From Desarmillaria ectypa (lineage: Eukaryota; Basidiomycota; Agaricomycetes; Agaricales; Physalacriaceae): a DNA stretch of 64,000 bases. A program made the translations under genes and the position numbers. Below, one piece after another: positions 1 through 12,828 of this stretch (position 1 is its first letter; every line of letters starts with the position of its first letter). The notes below the pieces were generated by a model. It searched no databases. It was not told where the DNA came from and saw only the letters and a list, made by a program, of their open reading frames with translations. The stretch covers positions 930,001 through 994,000 of the forward strand of contig JAUDYN010000008.1 in the NCBI GenBank assembly GCA_030407005.1, written 5' to 3'.

Positions 1-330
1 ACCTCCACCCAAGTCTATCATCACAAACGAACCAAGTAAAAAGCTGGAAGAAAATGTGGAAAGTGTTGCGATTGGCCGACTACGTTACATAAGCAACTCA
101 GTAATTGTAGGACGTGAAAAAATGCCACCGTGACGCTCTCGCTCCTGGTATTACTACTTGCTCTTGCTCATTACTCGGTCACTGTAGTCACGTGACAGCA
201 TGTATGAGGGCATTTCTGCACTTTCCTGGAATCCTGACACAATATTCAAAACCTGAATTATCATGCTACATTTATCAGCAACGTCTGCGGCTATTTCTGT
301 ACCACTGCTTTATTCTATTCTATACTACTC
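1..330. other. Intergenic, no gene seen
   Basis: No reading frame here looks like a real gene. The short forward frame beginning near 114 has no recognisable protein character and overlaps the epoxide hydrolase relic in another frame. Confidence 0.5.
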
Positions 331-1879
331 ATGATGGCAGAAACTCCATTCAGTATCTCTATCTCAGACGAAAAACCCGAAGAGCTTCACAAGAAGCTCG
401 AACTCACCGCATTGCCTAACGAACTCCAGGATTCAGGGTGGAAGTATGGCGACATCAAGCGATTAGTAGCCAGGTGGAAGGACGGCTTCCACTGGAAGGT
501 ACAGGAAGCTATACTTAACGCGTAACTACCTCAGTTCATTCGGAATATCCAGGTGGAAGGACATGACACGCTGAACATCCACTATGTTCATCAGAAGAGC
601 CAAGTTGTCGACGCGATTCCTTTGTTATGCATTCACGGATGTACGTATTCCAGTCCAATGCACGAGACGCAATTAGCTTTATCTGTAGGGTCCAGGAGCT
701 TCATTGAAGTACGGAAAATACTTCCATTGTTAACAGCATCATCACCAGACTATCCTAGCTTCCATGTCGTCGCGCTCAGCTTACCGGGATACGGCTTTTC
801 TCAGGCTACCAAAAAACAGGGTTTCAAGATAGGACAACGCGCCGAGGTGAGCAGAATGACCTCACTCATGTTAGGTCTGACCATCGACTCTGGGTTAGAA
901 ACAAGCTAATGATATCTCTTGGCTACGATAAATACGGTATTCATCAAACAATCACGTATGGCTGTTTTGTTAACGACCTGTAAAGTCATGCAAGGTGGAG
1001 ACGGGTGCCATTGTACGTATGCATTCCATTCCTTTCAACGGAAAATCTGCATTACAACGGTCTCCAGATTTCACGAAAACTCCAGTATCTATGGTGGAGC
1101 ACATAGTCAGGCATGGCACACAAATACGCCAAGGTAAGTAATCATTGTGGCCTTTCGAATTATATATTCTGATTTTGCATCTAAGAGTAAGGCTTCCGAC
1201 TATCTACGAACCTCTTTTGTATCTTCCACACATGCTTACGCCCTATACGGAAACCGAAAAGGCAAGATTGCAACGAACCAAGTGGTTTGAGAACCAAGGG
1301 AGAGGATACCACGGCCAACACTCGACTCAGCCTCAGACAATAGGCTATTCACTCGCCGATTCTCCCGTTGGGCTTCTTAGCTGGACTTACGAAAAGCTCG
1401 TTAACTGGAGCGATGCATACCTTTGTGATGACGATGAAAGCGAGTGATCTTATTTTATGTACCTCTCGCTGAGCCTCAGGTCCCCGTTACAGTGTTGACT
1501 TGGGTATCTATCTACTGGTTTTCTAGGGAAGGTCCGACTGTGTCTATCAGACTTTACTATGAATATGTTCAATCCGGAGATCGTGTGCTAACGAAGGAGC
1601 CCACTATTCCCCTTGGTCTCTCCTACTTTCCCAAAGAGGTGTGCTGTTATTCTCGACTGTGAGTGTGTCCCACTGCTAGCGCGAGGAGCCTATGCTCATA
1701 GCTAATCTCCTCAGCTGGTCTCGGGCCGAATGGAATCTAGTGTTCGAGTTGGAGCATACTAGTGGGGACACTCTGCCGCCCATGAGAAGCCACACGAGTT
1801 GGTGATTGACTTTAGGAAAATGTTCGGGAAGGATGGCCCGGCGTTTGGTGTTGTTCCGAGAAGGACTGGATACGTGTGA
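331..1879 (+). pseudogene. Broken epoxide hydrolase (alpha/beta hydrolase, EHN type)
   Basis: The relic follows fungal microsomal-type epoxide hydrolases from end to end. An N-terminal EHN segment (331-522) is followed by an HGW oxyanion segment interrupted by an intron of about 50 nt (after 640), then the QGGD nucleophile region (990-1004), an AWHTN segment (about 1110-1125), the LADSPVGLL segment (about 1350-1380) and a C-terminal GH-AAHEKPHEL segment (1770-1800). The family opens epoxides to diols using an Asp nucleophile. Several lesions are visible. There is an in-frame TAA at 523-525. About 2 nt are missing right after the nucleophile Asp, so the expected D-W-G reads D-G-C. The frame shifts again near 1760, before the catalytic His segment. 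No splice choice seen here repairs all three. It may once have worked with the adjacent P450, but that is inference. Confidence 0.8.
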
Positions 1880-2908
1880 CGCGCGCAGGTCCGCCTGAAG
1901 GTCCGGTCACTCCAAAAAAAAAAATCTTTAGAAGGTACCATCCTGTGAGAAAGGTCACCTGTGTTGTTGAACCACCTCCAGATCTCAGGATTATTCTCCG
2001 CTCTCCACAGCGCTCGGCGACGTGTTCTATAGGTCCAACATCCCTATAGCTTTTTTCTCCGACCCAATGAAGATAGCAACAATGGAGGTAGTTCTACCAA
2101 TAGTCGGCAATGAATTTTCACCGTGATGTAACATGATACTAGAGTGCAAGGAAGCTGAGGATCGGGCCTGAGTGGATCGCGAAATGCAAGATGCGATGTT
2201 GTTCGTTGTTACCCAGGAACCAAGTTTGAATGCGTGGCGTAGGAGATAGCGGAACATCGTGAACGGTGGTGTATCACGGCGTTCGAATGTCTGATATTCA
2301 ATCAATGCGAGGGCATCCATAGAGAGGTTTCTCTAGTCAGCTGCACATGGAATATCAACCTGATCTCAAATTTACATTATGCATTGGGTCATTGTTCCTA
2401 TCAAGGAGAATGGGTAGCGGGTTGAGCGTTCCTAAAGATTCTTGTCGAGCTGATACTATTCGAGTCGTTGGATCAGGAAGTGGGCACGACTACACGCATG
2501 CTATAGGCTGAGTCAAACTGCCGCGGTCACATATATAGGACTTCTGGTTTGGATTTCCTGAAGAGTGGGACTGCTCCACGTTTTTCGGTCTAGTGGGAAT
2601 GAGGCACCTAAGAAGCGTCAATTGAGCATGATGAAATGATACTGATTAGACACTCTTGCATTCAGAACTAGGCAAAAAGGTTCAGTTAAACGGTGTTAAT
2701 TTCTTCTCGGGGGACACAGAGATAAACGAATATTCCGTACACTTGGTGAAGAAATCGCGTTCAGCTAGCTTGCAGCTCGCAATTGGCATCCGGTGTTGTG
2801 CTATCTTTAGCAGGCGTCGCGGTGTTCTCGGGCAGACTCCACGTGACAGAGGGGACCCGTATCGGGGTTGTCGGGTATACTGTCCTGTTGTTCGCTCACA
2901 GACAAGGA
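1880..2908. other. Intergenic, nothing convincing
   Basis: A reverse frame of 97 codons (2027-2320) and a forward frame (2656-3102) are open but match no family I recognise. The forward one overlaps the P450 start in another frame. The stretch probably holds the 3' end of the relic and the P450 promoter. Confidence 0.4.
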
Positions 2909-2917
2909 CATATAAAC
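2909..2917 (+). promoter_or_regulatory. TATA-like box of the P450 gene
   Basis: A TATAAA hexamer at 2911-2916 lies 35 bp before the P450 ATG at 2951. That distance implies a very short 5' leader. Confidence 0.45.
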
Positions 2918-2950
2918 GCAATCACATCTCTACCATGACCTCCTTTGGCA

Positions 2951-5249
2951 ATGTTCCTCCTCTTCCTCTTCCTCCTCCTTCTCCTTTACCTTTGCTCCAA
3001 TTTCTTCCGTCTCCTGGTCCGGCAATGGCGGTCGCCTCTTCTTCGTCTCCCCGGGCCGCCCTCGCTGTCGTTCTTTGCAGGAAATCTCGAGCAAATGCAT
3101 GACATGGCTAACTCTGATCTTTTATCGCAATGGGAGGCCCAATACGGACCAAATTACGCGTACAGAGGATTCCTTAATGGTAGCAGGCTAATGACTACGG
3201 ATCCAGTCGCACTGTCGTATATCCTGGGACATACATACGACTACCCGAAGCCGGATTTCGTTCGTGATAGTCTCGCGGCGATGGGCGCAGGGAATGAGGG
3301 GCTCCTTACGTCGGAAGGCGAGGTTCACAAGAAACAAGTGTGTAATCTATTCATTCTCTTACTTCCAGTTACTCACGGTCTCCCTGTTCCAGCGTAAAAT
3401 CCTGGTATTTCTTTTCATGTTCATCAGTCACACTCACTAATGCGCATATAGTCACCCGCATTTTCTCTATCCCATATCAAATCTTTGACTCCGATATTCT
3501 GGGACAAGGCCGAACAGGTTGGTCGCTAGCCCACTTACTGCGCATCATTCTAGTCTAATGCAACGATCAGCTTCGCGATATATGGCTCCAATCATCAGGC
3601 AAACATGTGCGCGTAGACGCACTCTCTTATCTGGCCCGTGCCACGTTAGATGTCATTGGCTTAGCTGGTATGTTTCTCACCGGCGAATCAAAATCAGAAA
3701 ACATGTGTATTGTCTTTTCCAGGCTTCGGCTACCACTTTGATTCACTCTCATCCTCCTGCGATAATACCAACGAACTAGCCCACGCCTTCAGTGTCATAT
3801 TCTCCACCGCGCGCAAGTTCAGGTTGATTACTATTTTGCAAGTCTGGTTCCCTATCTTACGACGATTCGTAAGTCGCGATCCGGTATATGTTACTGGTTC
3901 CGTAATTGTTCTTACAGCGTCGTCACAACACTACCATGACTGCTGCGCATGCTACCATGCGAAGAATAGGCTTGGAGCTCATTCAGGAACGGAGGCAGGC
4001 GGTTACCAATGAAATGAGGGAGAAGAAACCCATGTTATTAGATGGGAACAAGACTATTTTAGGTCGCGACATTTTGAGTGTTCTAAGTGCGTCATAGATT
4101 CATCGAGCTTTCTCCCTCTTGCTTATGTGATCTGCACCCTAGTACGCTCCAATTTAAGTGCTTCATCGTCTGAACAAATGTCGCTTCCTGAGATATTATC
4201 TCAAATATCTACTTTTCTTGCGGCGGGCCATGAAACAACTGCTAGTGCTCTCACATGGTGCTTGTATGCACTGGTCACCAATCCGGACGTCCAGACGGTC
4301 CTCCGGGAAGAGTTGAGACAATTGGAGGCCCTGGAAGATGACCGAGAACGCCTAACAGATGAAATCATGAAATGTCAGTATCTCGACCGGGTTGTTAGGG
4401 AAACTCTGCGCCTTCATTCGCCCGTAACGAACACGATGAGGGTTTGTATGCGGGATGAAGATGAGATTCCTGTCGATTGCAGGTTAGCCTAACTTTATCT
4501 GTCTAATCCCATACTTGCTCATCTTTCCACTAGTTCGACTTCAACGGCCCCAGGTGGATATGTTGACAAGTATGGTGTTCGGAGATATACGATCAAAGTT
4601 AAGAAGTGGGATATTATAACTATACCGATCCAAGCAATCAATGACAGTGAACGGCTCTGGGGCGAAGATGCCAAGGCCTTCAGGTGAGATGAGTTTCTAG
4701 ATCCGAGTGCATGTGTGGGGATTGACTCATGACTAGACCAGAACGATGGGCGGGCCGTTCGCCATTGCGGGCCAATTCAATCCCGGGATTGTATTCAAAC
4801 ATCATGACTTTCCTTAACGGAAATACGATAGACGGGAATCGCTCGTGTATTGGGTATAAGTTTGCTCTTCTTGAGTGAGTCTTCTTTCTCTATATTCAAG
4901 TTCCGGAGGAGTGAGTTTTGATTGATGGAAACCTCGACTCAAATCTAACACTCCCATCCCCTTCACAAAACCCTGATTGATGAGCGCTTCCAGGATTAAA
5001 ATTTTCTTGTATGTGCTTCTAAAAGACTTGGAATTCTCAATTGACCCGGCCATGGTTATCGAGAAGAGGGTCAAGTGAGTCGGTCTGTTCCATGAACTAA
5101 GAACGTGTGCTCATTTTATGTATAGCGTGGTAACACGCCCTTTTGTGAAATCTGAGCCGCAGCTGGGGAACCAGTTGCCCCTCTTTGTGCATCGCGTCTC
5201 CCGGGGTGACGTGAAAACAGATGTTGTTATCGCACAAACCGCACAATAG
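2951..5249 (+). CDS. Cytochrome P450 with altered haem loop
   Basis: A microsomal P450 of about 570 residues in roughly 11 exons; every junction I tried keeps the frame. ATG 2951 starts a leucine-rich membrane anchor followed by a proline-rich hinge (LPGPPS). The I-helix oxygen-binding motif AGHETT lies near 4230 and the K-helix ETLR near 4395. RPERW follows an intron near 4740, and the haem-thiolate segment with RSCIG is at 4811-4852. The C-terminal exon ends at TAG 5247-5249. Oddly, the haem loop reads [13 protein letters not shown], five residues longer than the usual FxxGxRxC. The extra 15 nt sit between near-repeats acggaaat and acgggaat, which suggests a slippage duplication. All other motifs are present, so the protein may fold, but haem binding is uncertain. 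The substrate is unknown. The neighbour is a broken epoxide hydrolase. Confidence 0.88.
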
Positions 5250-8200
5250 CACGATGCGCATCCAGTCGTTTATCGTCATCGTATACATTATTTATTCCCA
5301 TTCACGAATGGCCGGCTCTGTATTTCATTTGTGTAATTGCATGTGTAACCCTAGTATATATAGTAGAATAGTAGAAGACGGTCAGAAGTTTCTCCCGCGT
5401 GCATATAGGATTGAACTGAGGGAAATATTGACCCAGTCGACCCAGTTCTCTTCTCTCAGGCTAGTCCTCGTCATGCATGACACCCAATGCCCCCGGGAAT
5501 TAATATTCATGATAACGTTGACGCTCGGGATCATTAATTTGTATTTTACTGAATCCCTAGCTTCGGAATTTGCGTAGAAGCTAATGAATGATTCCAGGTC
5601 AGGATGAAAACACCGGTAGGTACTTGAAATTATAGAATTTCCACGGACCTAACCGCCATTTCGGGATATCGGTAGTTCCCGCCGTGCATTGTCTCTTGCC
5701 CACGACCTTTGTTTGTTTGCGGCTCCTTTTGCAACGGTCAACAAAAGTCTTTCATTCCGATGAGATGTATTGGGTCGGACCGAAGCAACTAATTTGGAGG
5801 CTTCTATCGATTCTTTCCTAAACGCGAACGGAATATTCCATGCTTACTTTCCAGTACTAGCCTTATTTGTGATACCTCCGCATCGACAAAGCTATCCTGT
5901 TGGCTCTTGCAGATCAAAGGAGACGGCACGCATCTTCAGGAGCTGATCGTTTTATCAGATTCTCTCTGATTCTCTTGGCTGTACATTCTCCCGGAGCTTG
6001 GTTCTTCAGTAGACTAGTGTCGGTTGTTCGTCCCCACCCGTGAGATTCAATGCTCGCAGATTGCATTTTATGACCTTCTCCACCGCCACTGAATTCTCGT
6101 TATGTCGGTCGTGCTTCCTCCCCGGTGGAATTCAAACTCCACCTCGAACCATTCCTGCAATCAAACCAGCAACATTCTGTTCTGAAATACATTGAAGCAC
6201 CGCCTCTATGATTCTATCTTAGCCCCTTTCACGATGATTTCGGTCACCGAGTTGGAAAATTGGCCCTGTATTCTGATGGGTACACTGGGCGTGGCTATAT
6301 GTCGTACATCTTGGATGACCCTTAGGCTGTGATGAACGGTTGCTGTGTTTTTCGCAAGGACGAGTCTCGCGCAACACCGGTGAATACCAATCGCGATATT
6401 GGAATAAGGACCGTCCTACCTCCTCACTGATTCCGAGCCGGTTCTTTCTCTGATCTAGCCTGGAATCGCAAACGACCCTTTCATCCGACGTAATGTGTCA
6501 TTCTTCATTGATCCTGCCAGGAATTCACCGTAGGCTCTGCTAAAATGGAAAGTCCATATTGATCACACTTATCGTCGAAATCGTCCAGGACATAACCGCG
6601 GGCTTCAGTATCGATGAGCTGTTTATAGTTTTGAAAACTCCACTCGAAGCTGGGATTCACGGCCGGTTCATGAGGCTGGAGGGGTCGAGAGATCGATATC
6701 AACTCAACCTAGACCCGGGCTCGCCACGGGAAGTTACCCAGTGATGATCAGTACCGTCGATGACTTGGTACGAGTAATACCGTGTAACTAAGGCCATCAG
6801 TAGGCTCGAAGAGAAGGAACGCAAACCGTTTCGTACCAAGATAAACGCCACTGACCTCATTCAAGCAAATAATGGAGCTGAACAGAAGCTCTGTATGCGA
6901 CGAATTCGGAAGGGGGGCCAATCAAATGCACCTTGTTTGACGCAGAAGGGCGGGAGGCGCATAGGTCGTAAGGCGTGTATTTATTTAATTTGTCTCATTA
7001 AACCTTTTTAGGTCAGCTGGAAGTTTAGTCGTTGATAAGTTGGAATGCTGCCACGGAAAATATGTTGATAGAGCGGAAAGATGGTTAGATGTCCACACTT
7101 TGACAAGAAATCAGAAATCGCTACTGTTGAAGCGGCGATGCCAAACATCCCGCCGTAGGTACAAACACAGCTTGCCGGCGGCTTCAAGCTTAATTTTTGT
7201 CAAGCTTCAGTTTCTTTATTAGGTAGGCACGTTGCGAGCTGGTTCACATGCTCGAACATCCATTGATGTCGACGATTCATTCAAACTAGGCTTGAAGACT
7301 TTTTGAAGCTTCGAATCTTGATACGCGGCGACTCGAGTGCTTACCACAATATATATTTGCCGCAAATTCATATCGCGGAATCGGACGCAAAACTCGAGAG
7401 TATAGAACGCCCATCTTTCAAGACGCCGTGTCCGTGTTTCAGTATTGAACTTTTAGCTCAGTAAGTTAGAAGGTTGTTGCTTCGACTCGAGCGCTTGTTC
7501 GATGTTTTATTTTAATTTTTCTCTTGATGATGTTCCCCCCTGCAAATGTGCTGGCAGATTCTGTCATTGACTTCGGGTTTTTCTGTGGAACTTTGATGTC
7601 GAAAATGAATATCATCAAAATCCAGAAAGTCGAGTCAAGCATCTCCACGATCAACGTAATATGTCAAAGTTTAGCTGATTGTGTCATCTATTTCAGGATC
7701 AAAGATAATCTTCGTGCATACTAGCTATCACTTTGCTATCTCGGTATTGTATTCTGGAGAACAGCAATTCACAGCCCAGAAACTCTTCGTTGGCTTCTGT
7801 TCTTCGTCTCCCAAACAGCCTCTTCTGCACTTCTTGCGATGCATCAGTTCATTAAGCCCGGATCAGCTCTTCACCTCGAGATCAACAATTTTTCGGAAAG
7901 GCCGAAAGAGGCCTCTCACATGCACGCCACCTCCTGTGTAATCAGTAATCAGGCACCGCCGACCGACACGGATGACTCGCTGGAATTCGGTCTCGATAGT
8001 ATTTAATTTCACCGTCTTGAGCGGCTTAGGAGGCAGCTGGAGTTGCGAATTTACGAACACTTATCTTTCTCAGCTGCACCGCTCATCACAAACCACTATC
8101 AGGCCATTTCGTTCCCCTCACCGCAGGAGAAATGGAGAACTGAACTAGTCCGACTTCTATCTTCCACCAACTTTATCAATATTACGCCTTTCATCCTGCT

Positions 8201-8378
8201 CGGTACCGGTAGTATCCTGTGGCTCCGCGGCTACAGGATTAGTCTTTACGCACGGAAGCTCAGAATTCTTCTCGACTCATGCTGCTCCAACTGGATATAC
8301 TGAGTTTGAAAACTCGGATCCACGCGCCGTTAATAGAGCGCTTCGAATATTGCACCAAAGTCCCCGACACATAGCACT
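5250..8378. other. Long intergenic stretch, no gene recognised
   Basis: About 3.1 kb with only short open frames, such as reverse 6505-6702 and forward 7524-7724. None has a recognisable motif or a coherent set of exons. A partly repeated string around gactcgag(t/c)gctt occurs near 7328 and 7487. I see no transposon ends or coding remnants I can name. Confidence 0.4.
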
Positions 8379-8400
8379 GTAATTTTTTTTAAAAAATTAC
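8379..8400. repeat. Perfect AT-rich inverted repeat
   Basis: Two 10-nt arms, gtaatttttt and its exact reverse complement, are separated by 2 nt. As RNA it would form an A/U hairpin. It lies 252 bp beyond the stop codon of the small homeodomain gene, which runs toward it on the minus strand. Confidence 0.7.
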
Positions 8401-8435
8401 GACCTCCCTCGGACCATAACGCTGTGTTCACTGTT

Positions 8436-8452
8436 GACGATCGCCGATCGTC
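8436..8452. repeat. GC-rich palindrome with one-base centre
   Basis: Arms gacgatcg and cgatcgtc flank a single C. A further cgatcg string follows within 15 bp. The shape resembles a dimeric binding site or a small hairpin; its role is unknown. Confidence 0.65.
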
Positions 8453-8566
8453 CCAAGATCACGATCGATGAAGTAAGGGAGTACATATTTTTGAACAGTT
8501 GTCCTAAGTATACACAGTAGACCAGAAGCAAGTTTAATATATAACAATCCAATACGGCAGAGAGAA

Positions 8567-8584
8567 GTTGTTGTTGTTGTTGTT
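8567..8584. repeat. Microsatellite (GTT)6
   Basis: Six uninterrupted GTT units lie in the 3' flank of the small homeodomain gene, about 70 bp past its stop codon. Confidence 0.9.
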
Positions 8585-8651
8585 ACAACCACTGCTTACC
8601 TATACCTCACATTCGCATAGCCAGGATAGAGTAATGGTAAAAATGCATGTA

Positions 8652-9383
8652 TCATTGATCGTTGTAGCCTGATGAACCATTGTACACGTTAAAATATGGT
8701 CCCGCATTGTCTTGTTTAGAACATGCAGGATGTATATGACGCTGATCTTGTTGCGAGGGTTGTGAAAAGGGATTAATCAGAGGTAACGTCGCTGGGTACC
8801 CATTCGTACACCTTCTACCTCCTCCGGGGCTTTGGGGGAACGGAGATATTGGCAAATAAAGATCAGGGACAGAAGAGCGCCGCGCAGGTGCCAAGATGCG
8901 TCGACGAGCCTGAAAAGGTGTCAAATATAAACGCCGCAGTCCAAGGTGGAACTAAACACATACGTTGATCATCCAATTGGATACCTGGCTCATGGAGAGC
9001 CCCGTTGCCAGGCAAAGCTGTTTCTTCTCGGCCTCGTTAGGGTATGGATGGTCGCAGTGGGCATGCAGCCACGCTTTAAGATAGTCGGTTGTAGCCTTGG
9101 GCAGTTTACCGCGTATCTTACGCTGGTTGAGCTGCGATGTGGGCATATGGACTTGGGAAGAGGCAAGAAGCTGATCGGATGACGGAAGGAGTTGGTTGGG
9201 AGAGGTAGGTATGTATCTCGGGTGTGAAAGTGTCGGTGCCTTATGCATGAGAGAGGGAAGGATATAAGGACCTTGTGTGAGAGAAGGCGGTTGGCTGGGA
9301 TAACCTGATGACCATTGTGATGACTCTGATTCCAGAAAGGGTTGGTGAGAGAGCGACATGGTAGAGGTTATGTTTTGCTTCAT
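8652..9383 (-). CDS. Short TALE-class homeodomain protein
   Basis: Two exons (9383-8964 and 8909-8652) joined over a 54-nt GT-AG intron give 225 residues. A Ser/Pro-rich N-terminal third precedes a homeodomain at about residues 89-150. It has the TALE three-residue loop (HPYPNEAEKK) between helices 1 and 2 and the recognition helix WMIN-ARRR, whose WxxN is intact. The intron falls exactly between the N and the A of that helix. The closest relative in the window is the larger homeodomain gene at 14736-15818. The two share the domain almost residue for residue and the LAPAR tail just after it, but this copy lacks most of the long N-terminal region. A TATA-like string at 9402-9409 is only about 20 bp from ATG 9383, so the second ATG at 9359 may be the real start. 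It is probably a nuclear transcription factor with unknown targets. Confidence 0.82.
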
Positions 9384-12300
9384 AGACCGCTATCGCCTTC
9401 GTATATAAGTATCGCACAGAGGAGGACCCAGGCCCTATACATTCGAGCTCGCGTAGATCAAATCCGATTTGACGCAGGAAACCAAACGTAACGTCGAGTA
9501 GACCATGTGATGAAAATGAAAAACAGGATTGGGGCATATTCTGCCATAGGAAGGGCGGGAATGATGGCATTTGCATACACCTTTGATAATAATAAAAAAA
9601 GCGATCGCGTCGCAGGACTGAGCGCTTGGAGGACCGGGGAATGAAAGCATGCTACCCTTTATGCAATCTCTAATGACGAACGGATCAAAGGCGCTTAGTC
9701 CCAGCTTAGGTTCATTGTGCCATCATCTGAAACATACAATTATATGCCTAGCTCTAAATAATGTGAAACACAAACGCCCACAGGATGCGCCATATGGCCT
9801 TATAGCCTCAAGAACATCGAAGATAACGCTACGCCAACAGCTGAGCACAAGCGCCACCATCATGACCAAAGCAAGATGTACCTTGATAACATATTGAGTA
9901 CAGGAGCTCAATGAGGTGCAAGTTGGAGCTAGGAAAAGTAAAAGACCGGGGCATGACAATTAGCAATCAGCGCTCAGCAGTAATACCCAGGACACTTTTG
10001 TCCGCCATAGACCAGAGTGTGCACAAGAGCCATCCATTTACGCCCGTAGGAGTCCCATTGTGTGTTGAGGACCAGAACAGAGCGACTCGATGATGAGTGT
10101 CGGAAGACAAGATCGATTGATCCGGTGCGTCCGGACCGACGCTGCCTAGTATATCTCTTACTGGGACATACATTGTAGCATCCATATAAGAGACAGAATA
10201 AGACTTAGAGCAGCATTCAGAGTCTGATAAGGGACACGTAGATGGGCGTTCTTGAATTACCTTTGGATGCGGGGATATATCATTGCGGCAGCCAAGCATC
10301 GGAATTTCCCTTCAGTACGTCTGCGCAGTCGCCGTCGCTGATGGTCTTTGTCTTGTGATAATTCCTTGAAAATTGCAGTACATCCATTCGTTCTCTCTCT
10401 AAAATCACCCCGCCTTTATATTTATCCACAGTCGACTCCTTCCATCCGATAGTGATTGAGCTGCACTGTAATTCCTTTGTTTTAATCTAGCATAAATCAA
10501 GGTTACTCCGACCTTTTAATATTAATAGTATCCGTCCCAGAAGAACCTGGGGCAGTATGGTGCTGATCCGCGGTATGTTTCGCATTGATTAAGTAGTATC
10601 GCTTCATATGTGACTGGAACAAGAAGCTACCCTTTGCGAAAGAAGCGTATGGGCGTCATCTCCATATATGTGGTAGCTCCTTCAAAGATAAAGCGCCCGG
10701 CTACGGTGACGAGAACTCGCCGATCTTTTCTGTCGATCATACGACAACACAATTCCTCAAGTCAAAAGCATGTCCTAGACATTCGGGTTATATTGGATTG
10801 GCTATCCTTAGCATGATGATCCAATAGGCAATATTTCACAGCTCATGTACGATGCCGGAACCTCGAATCAAGGGGCAGGAACCGCTGCAGGGAGAGTCGC
10901 GGCCCCACGTATCGCTATTCGCTCAGAGGCATAACGTAGTACGTTATCACAGTGGGCGGAAGCTATATAGGGGAGATGATATTGTCGGGAATCAAGGTAC
11001 AGGTACCCCCCCGCAGAGAGCCGTGTACACTTCTGCGGCTATTCCTTGGCAAAGGATGACCTCAGTGACAACAGTATGATAGAGTGTTGTCATAAACTGT
11101 CCATGCTATACACAGCAGTAAGCTTGGACTTGTCGACCATCAGCAACACGCTGGACCGAGGTGCAATCTTGGCCTCCATTTGGATGATTTGTATTCACGA
11201 CTTGAATCACGAGACGAGTAACAGCTGAGTTCCTTATGCGCACGATTGAAATGACCGTTTACAGACTATTAATTACAACGTTAACCGAGGAGTCGAGATG
11301 AAACTTAATGTCCTACCTCGATAGGATATGAATTGACTATGCTAGGCGTCTCTCAGGGTCGGGTAAGCGCATAAGCACACACGCACCCATATCAAAAAAA
11401 TCCCGTCCCCTCGTTCGCATTGCACGTTCCTTCGAGAAGAGAAGGCTGCACGTCATGGGAATCGTCCTAGTCGGTCTCTCCCTGTAAATGCAGTGGTCTC
11501 AGCACCCGTTCTTGGAAGTGTATGGGTGCTTTCTGCGCGCAACGACCCGAGATCAGTACCGAGATTCTGGGAAACTATTATCGCATCTTTACCAGTGGTG
11601 AATGGTGGGACCATAAAAAAAGGATTTTGGTCTAATCAAGGGTCAGGTTGCGCACAGGTTATGAGATGAGCCATGGAGCCAGCCTTGTAACCGACGGTCT
11701 GGTATAAAGCCCCTACTGGCCGTCCACCAAACAAAAAAAAAATATCTAGGCCAGTAGCATAACGCGTACACTGCCCTGCTGACGGCGGGGAGAATCTATC
11801 CAAACTCGCTTTCGTCTCAGAGGTCCCGACAGGCATTTACCCAATCACAGTAGCTTCTTCTCCAATGAGGCTAGGTGAAACAATCCAGAGCGAAGAAGCA
11901 GAAGGTCATCCTTGATGAGGGGAAAACCAAGTGTCGGTGCAATGTGGTTTTGGGAAAGTGTGAACCGGATTCAGTATGTGCAGAGAGCGTTTCCCCATAA
12001 ACTTATCTTCGAGCCTAGGCAATGGTATCGGTGGCGGTAAATGGGAGCTTGTATCGCCTTGAAGCGAGGGAGAATAGGAGGGTTGGTCCGAGATTGGGGG
12101 TTATTCCGGTAAGGAACGGCCGGTGGCGCTCACAGTACTCTCGTTGTGCGCAGTGTAGATCTACGCATGACTTAGGATACATACCATTGCATTGGCCTGC
12201 AGGACCGCGTTCACACCTCATGAACGATTCTCAAAGTTCAGGGCACTCGGTGTGGGCAGCACATTCATATCGGAGCAAGCATATGCGAAACCAGCGAGTT

Positions 12301-12804
12301 TGCGAAGGGGCTACACACTCAGGACTCACGAGGCCTAGAATGACTTGCAAACGGCATTCGAGCCCAGTTCCGGGATAAAAGCGCCAGCTTGGAACCAATT
12401 ATCCAATGACACGCTCTCGTAGACCGTACACCCGCATTGAACGAACACGATCGAATCAACTCACCACGGAAGATCAATATAACCTCAAGTACGTATGGAA
12501 AGACCAAACACAAGTTCGCGCGGGTAAGAGCGAAGTCTGCGGACATAATATGTCAGAAAAAAAAAGCTCATTAACAAGGGATAATCGCCACAATACATAA
12601 TTCGCTGGTACGGCAGCCGGACGTTGGAGGGGCGGATCTACCGCAGAACGACTTGTGCGGGTCGATACGGGGTCATTGACAATAAATTATTATCATATGC
12701 GCACTGTTTCAGCGAAGACAGACTAAGAGTCGGCAGCCGACTTGTGCGAACCCCCAAAAAATCGGGATTTGCACGACTAGGCGTTGCAAGTTTCATCGGT
12801 CTCC
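9384..12804. other. Non-coding interval between homeobox genes, left part
   Basis: Only short, unrelated frames are open here. The best is a reverse ATG frame of 110 codons (9967-10299) with a TATA-like string about 118 bp upstream of it (near 10417). It has no recognisable domain and I do not call it a gene. No tRNA, transposase or reverse transcriptase remnant was recognised. Confidence 0.4.
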
Positions 12805-12828
12805 CCCTGCCAGTGCGTCAATACAGCG
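12805..12828 (+). repeat. 24-bp direct repeat, copy 1
   Basis: An exact 24-nt match to 13098-13121, beginning ccctgccagtgcg. The flanking bases differ on both sides. The two copies start 293 bp apart inside the non-coding interval. Confidence 0.85.

Noticed and set aside
514..527. Treating the stop in the epoxide hydrolase as part of an intron
   Set aside because: The only GT-AG pair spanning it is about 14 nt, far below any plausible intron, and removing it breaks the frame.
9967..10299. Reverse ATG frame of 110 codons with a TATA-like string upstream
   Set aside because: No domain, no exon chain and no support beyond being open; noted only in the interval entry.
12015..12378. Opposed frames of 68 and 118 codons in the desert
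   Set aside because: They overlap each other, have no motifs, no promoter context and random-looking composition.
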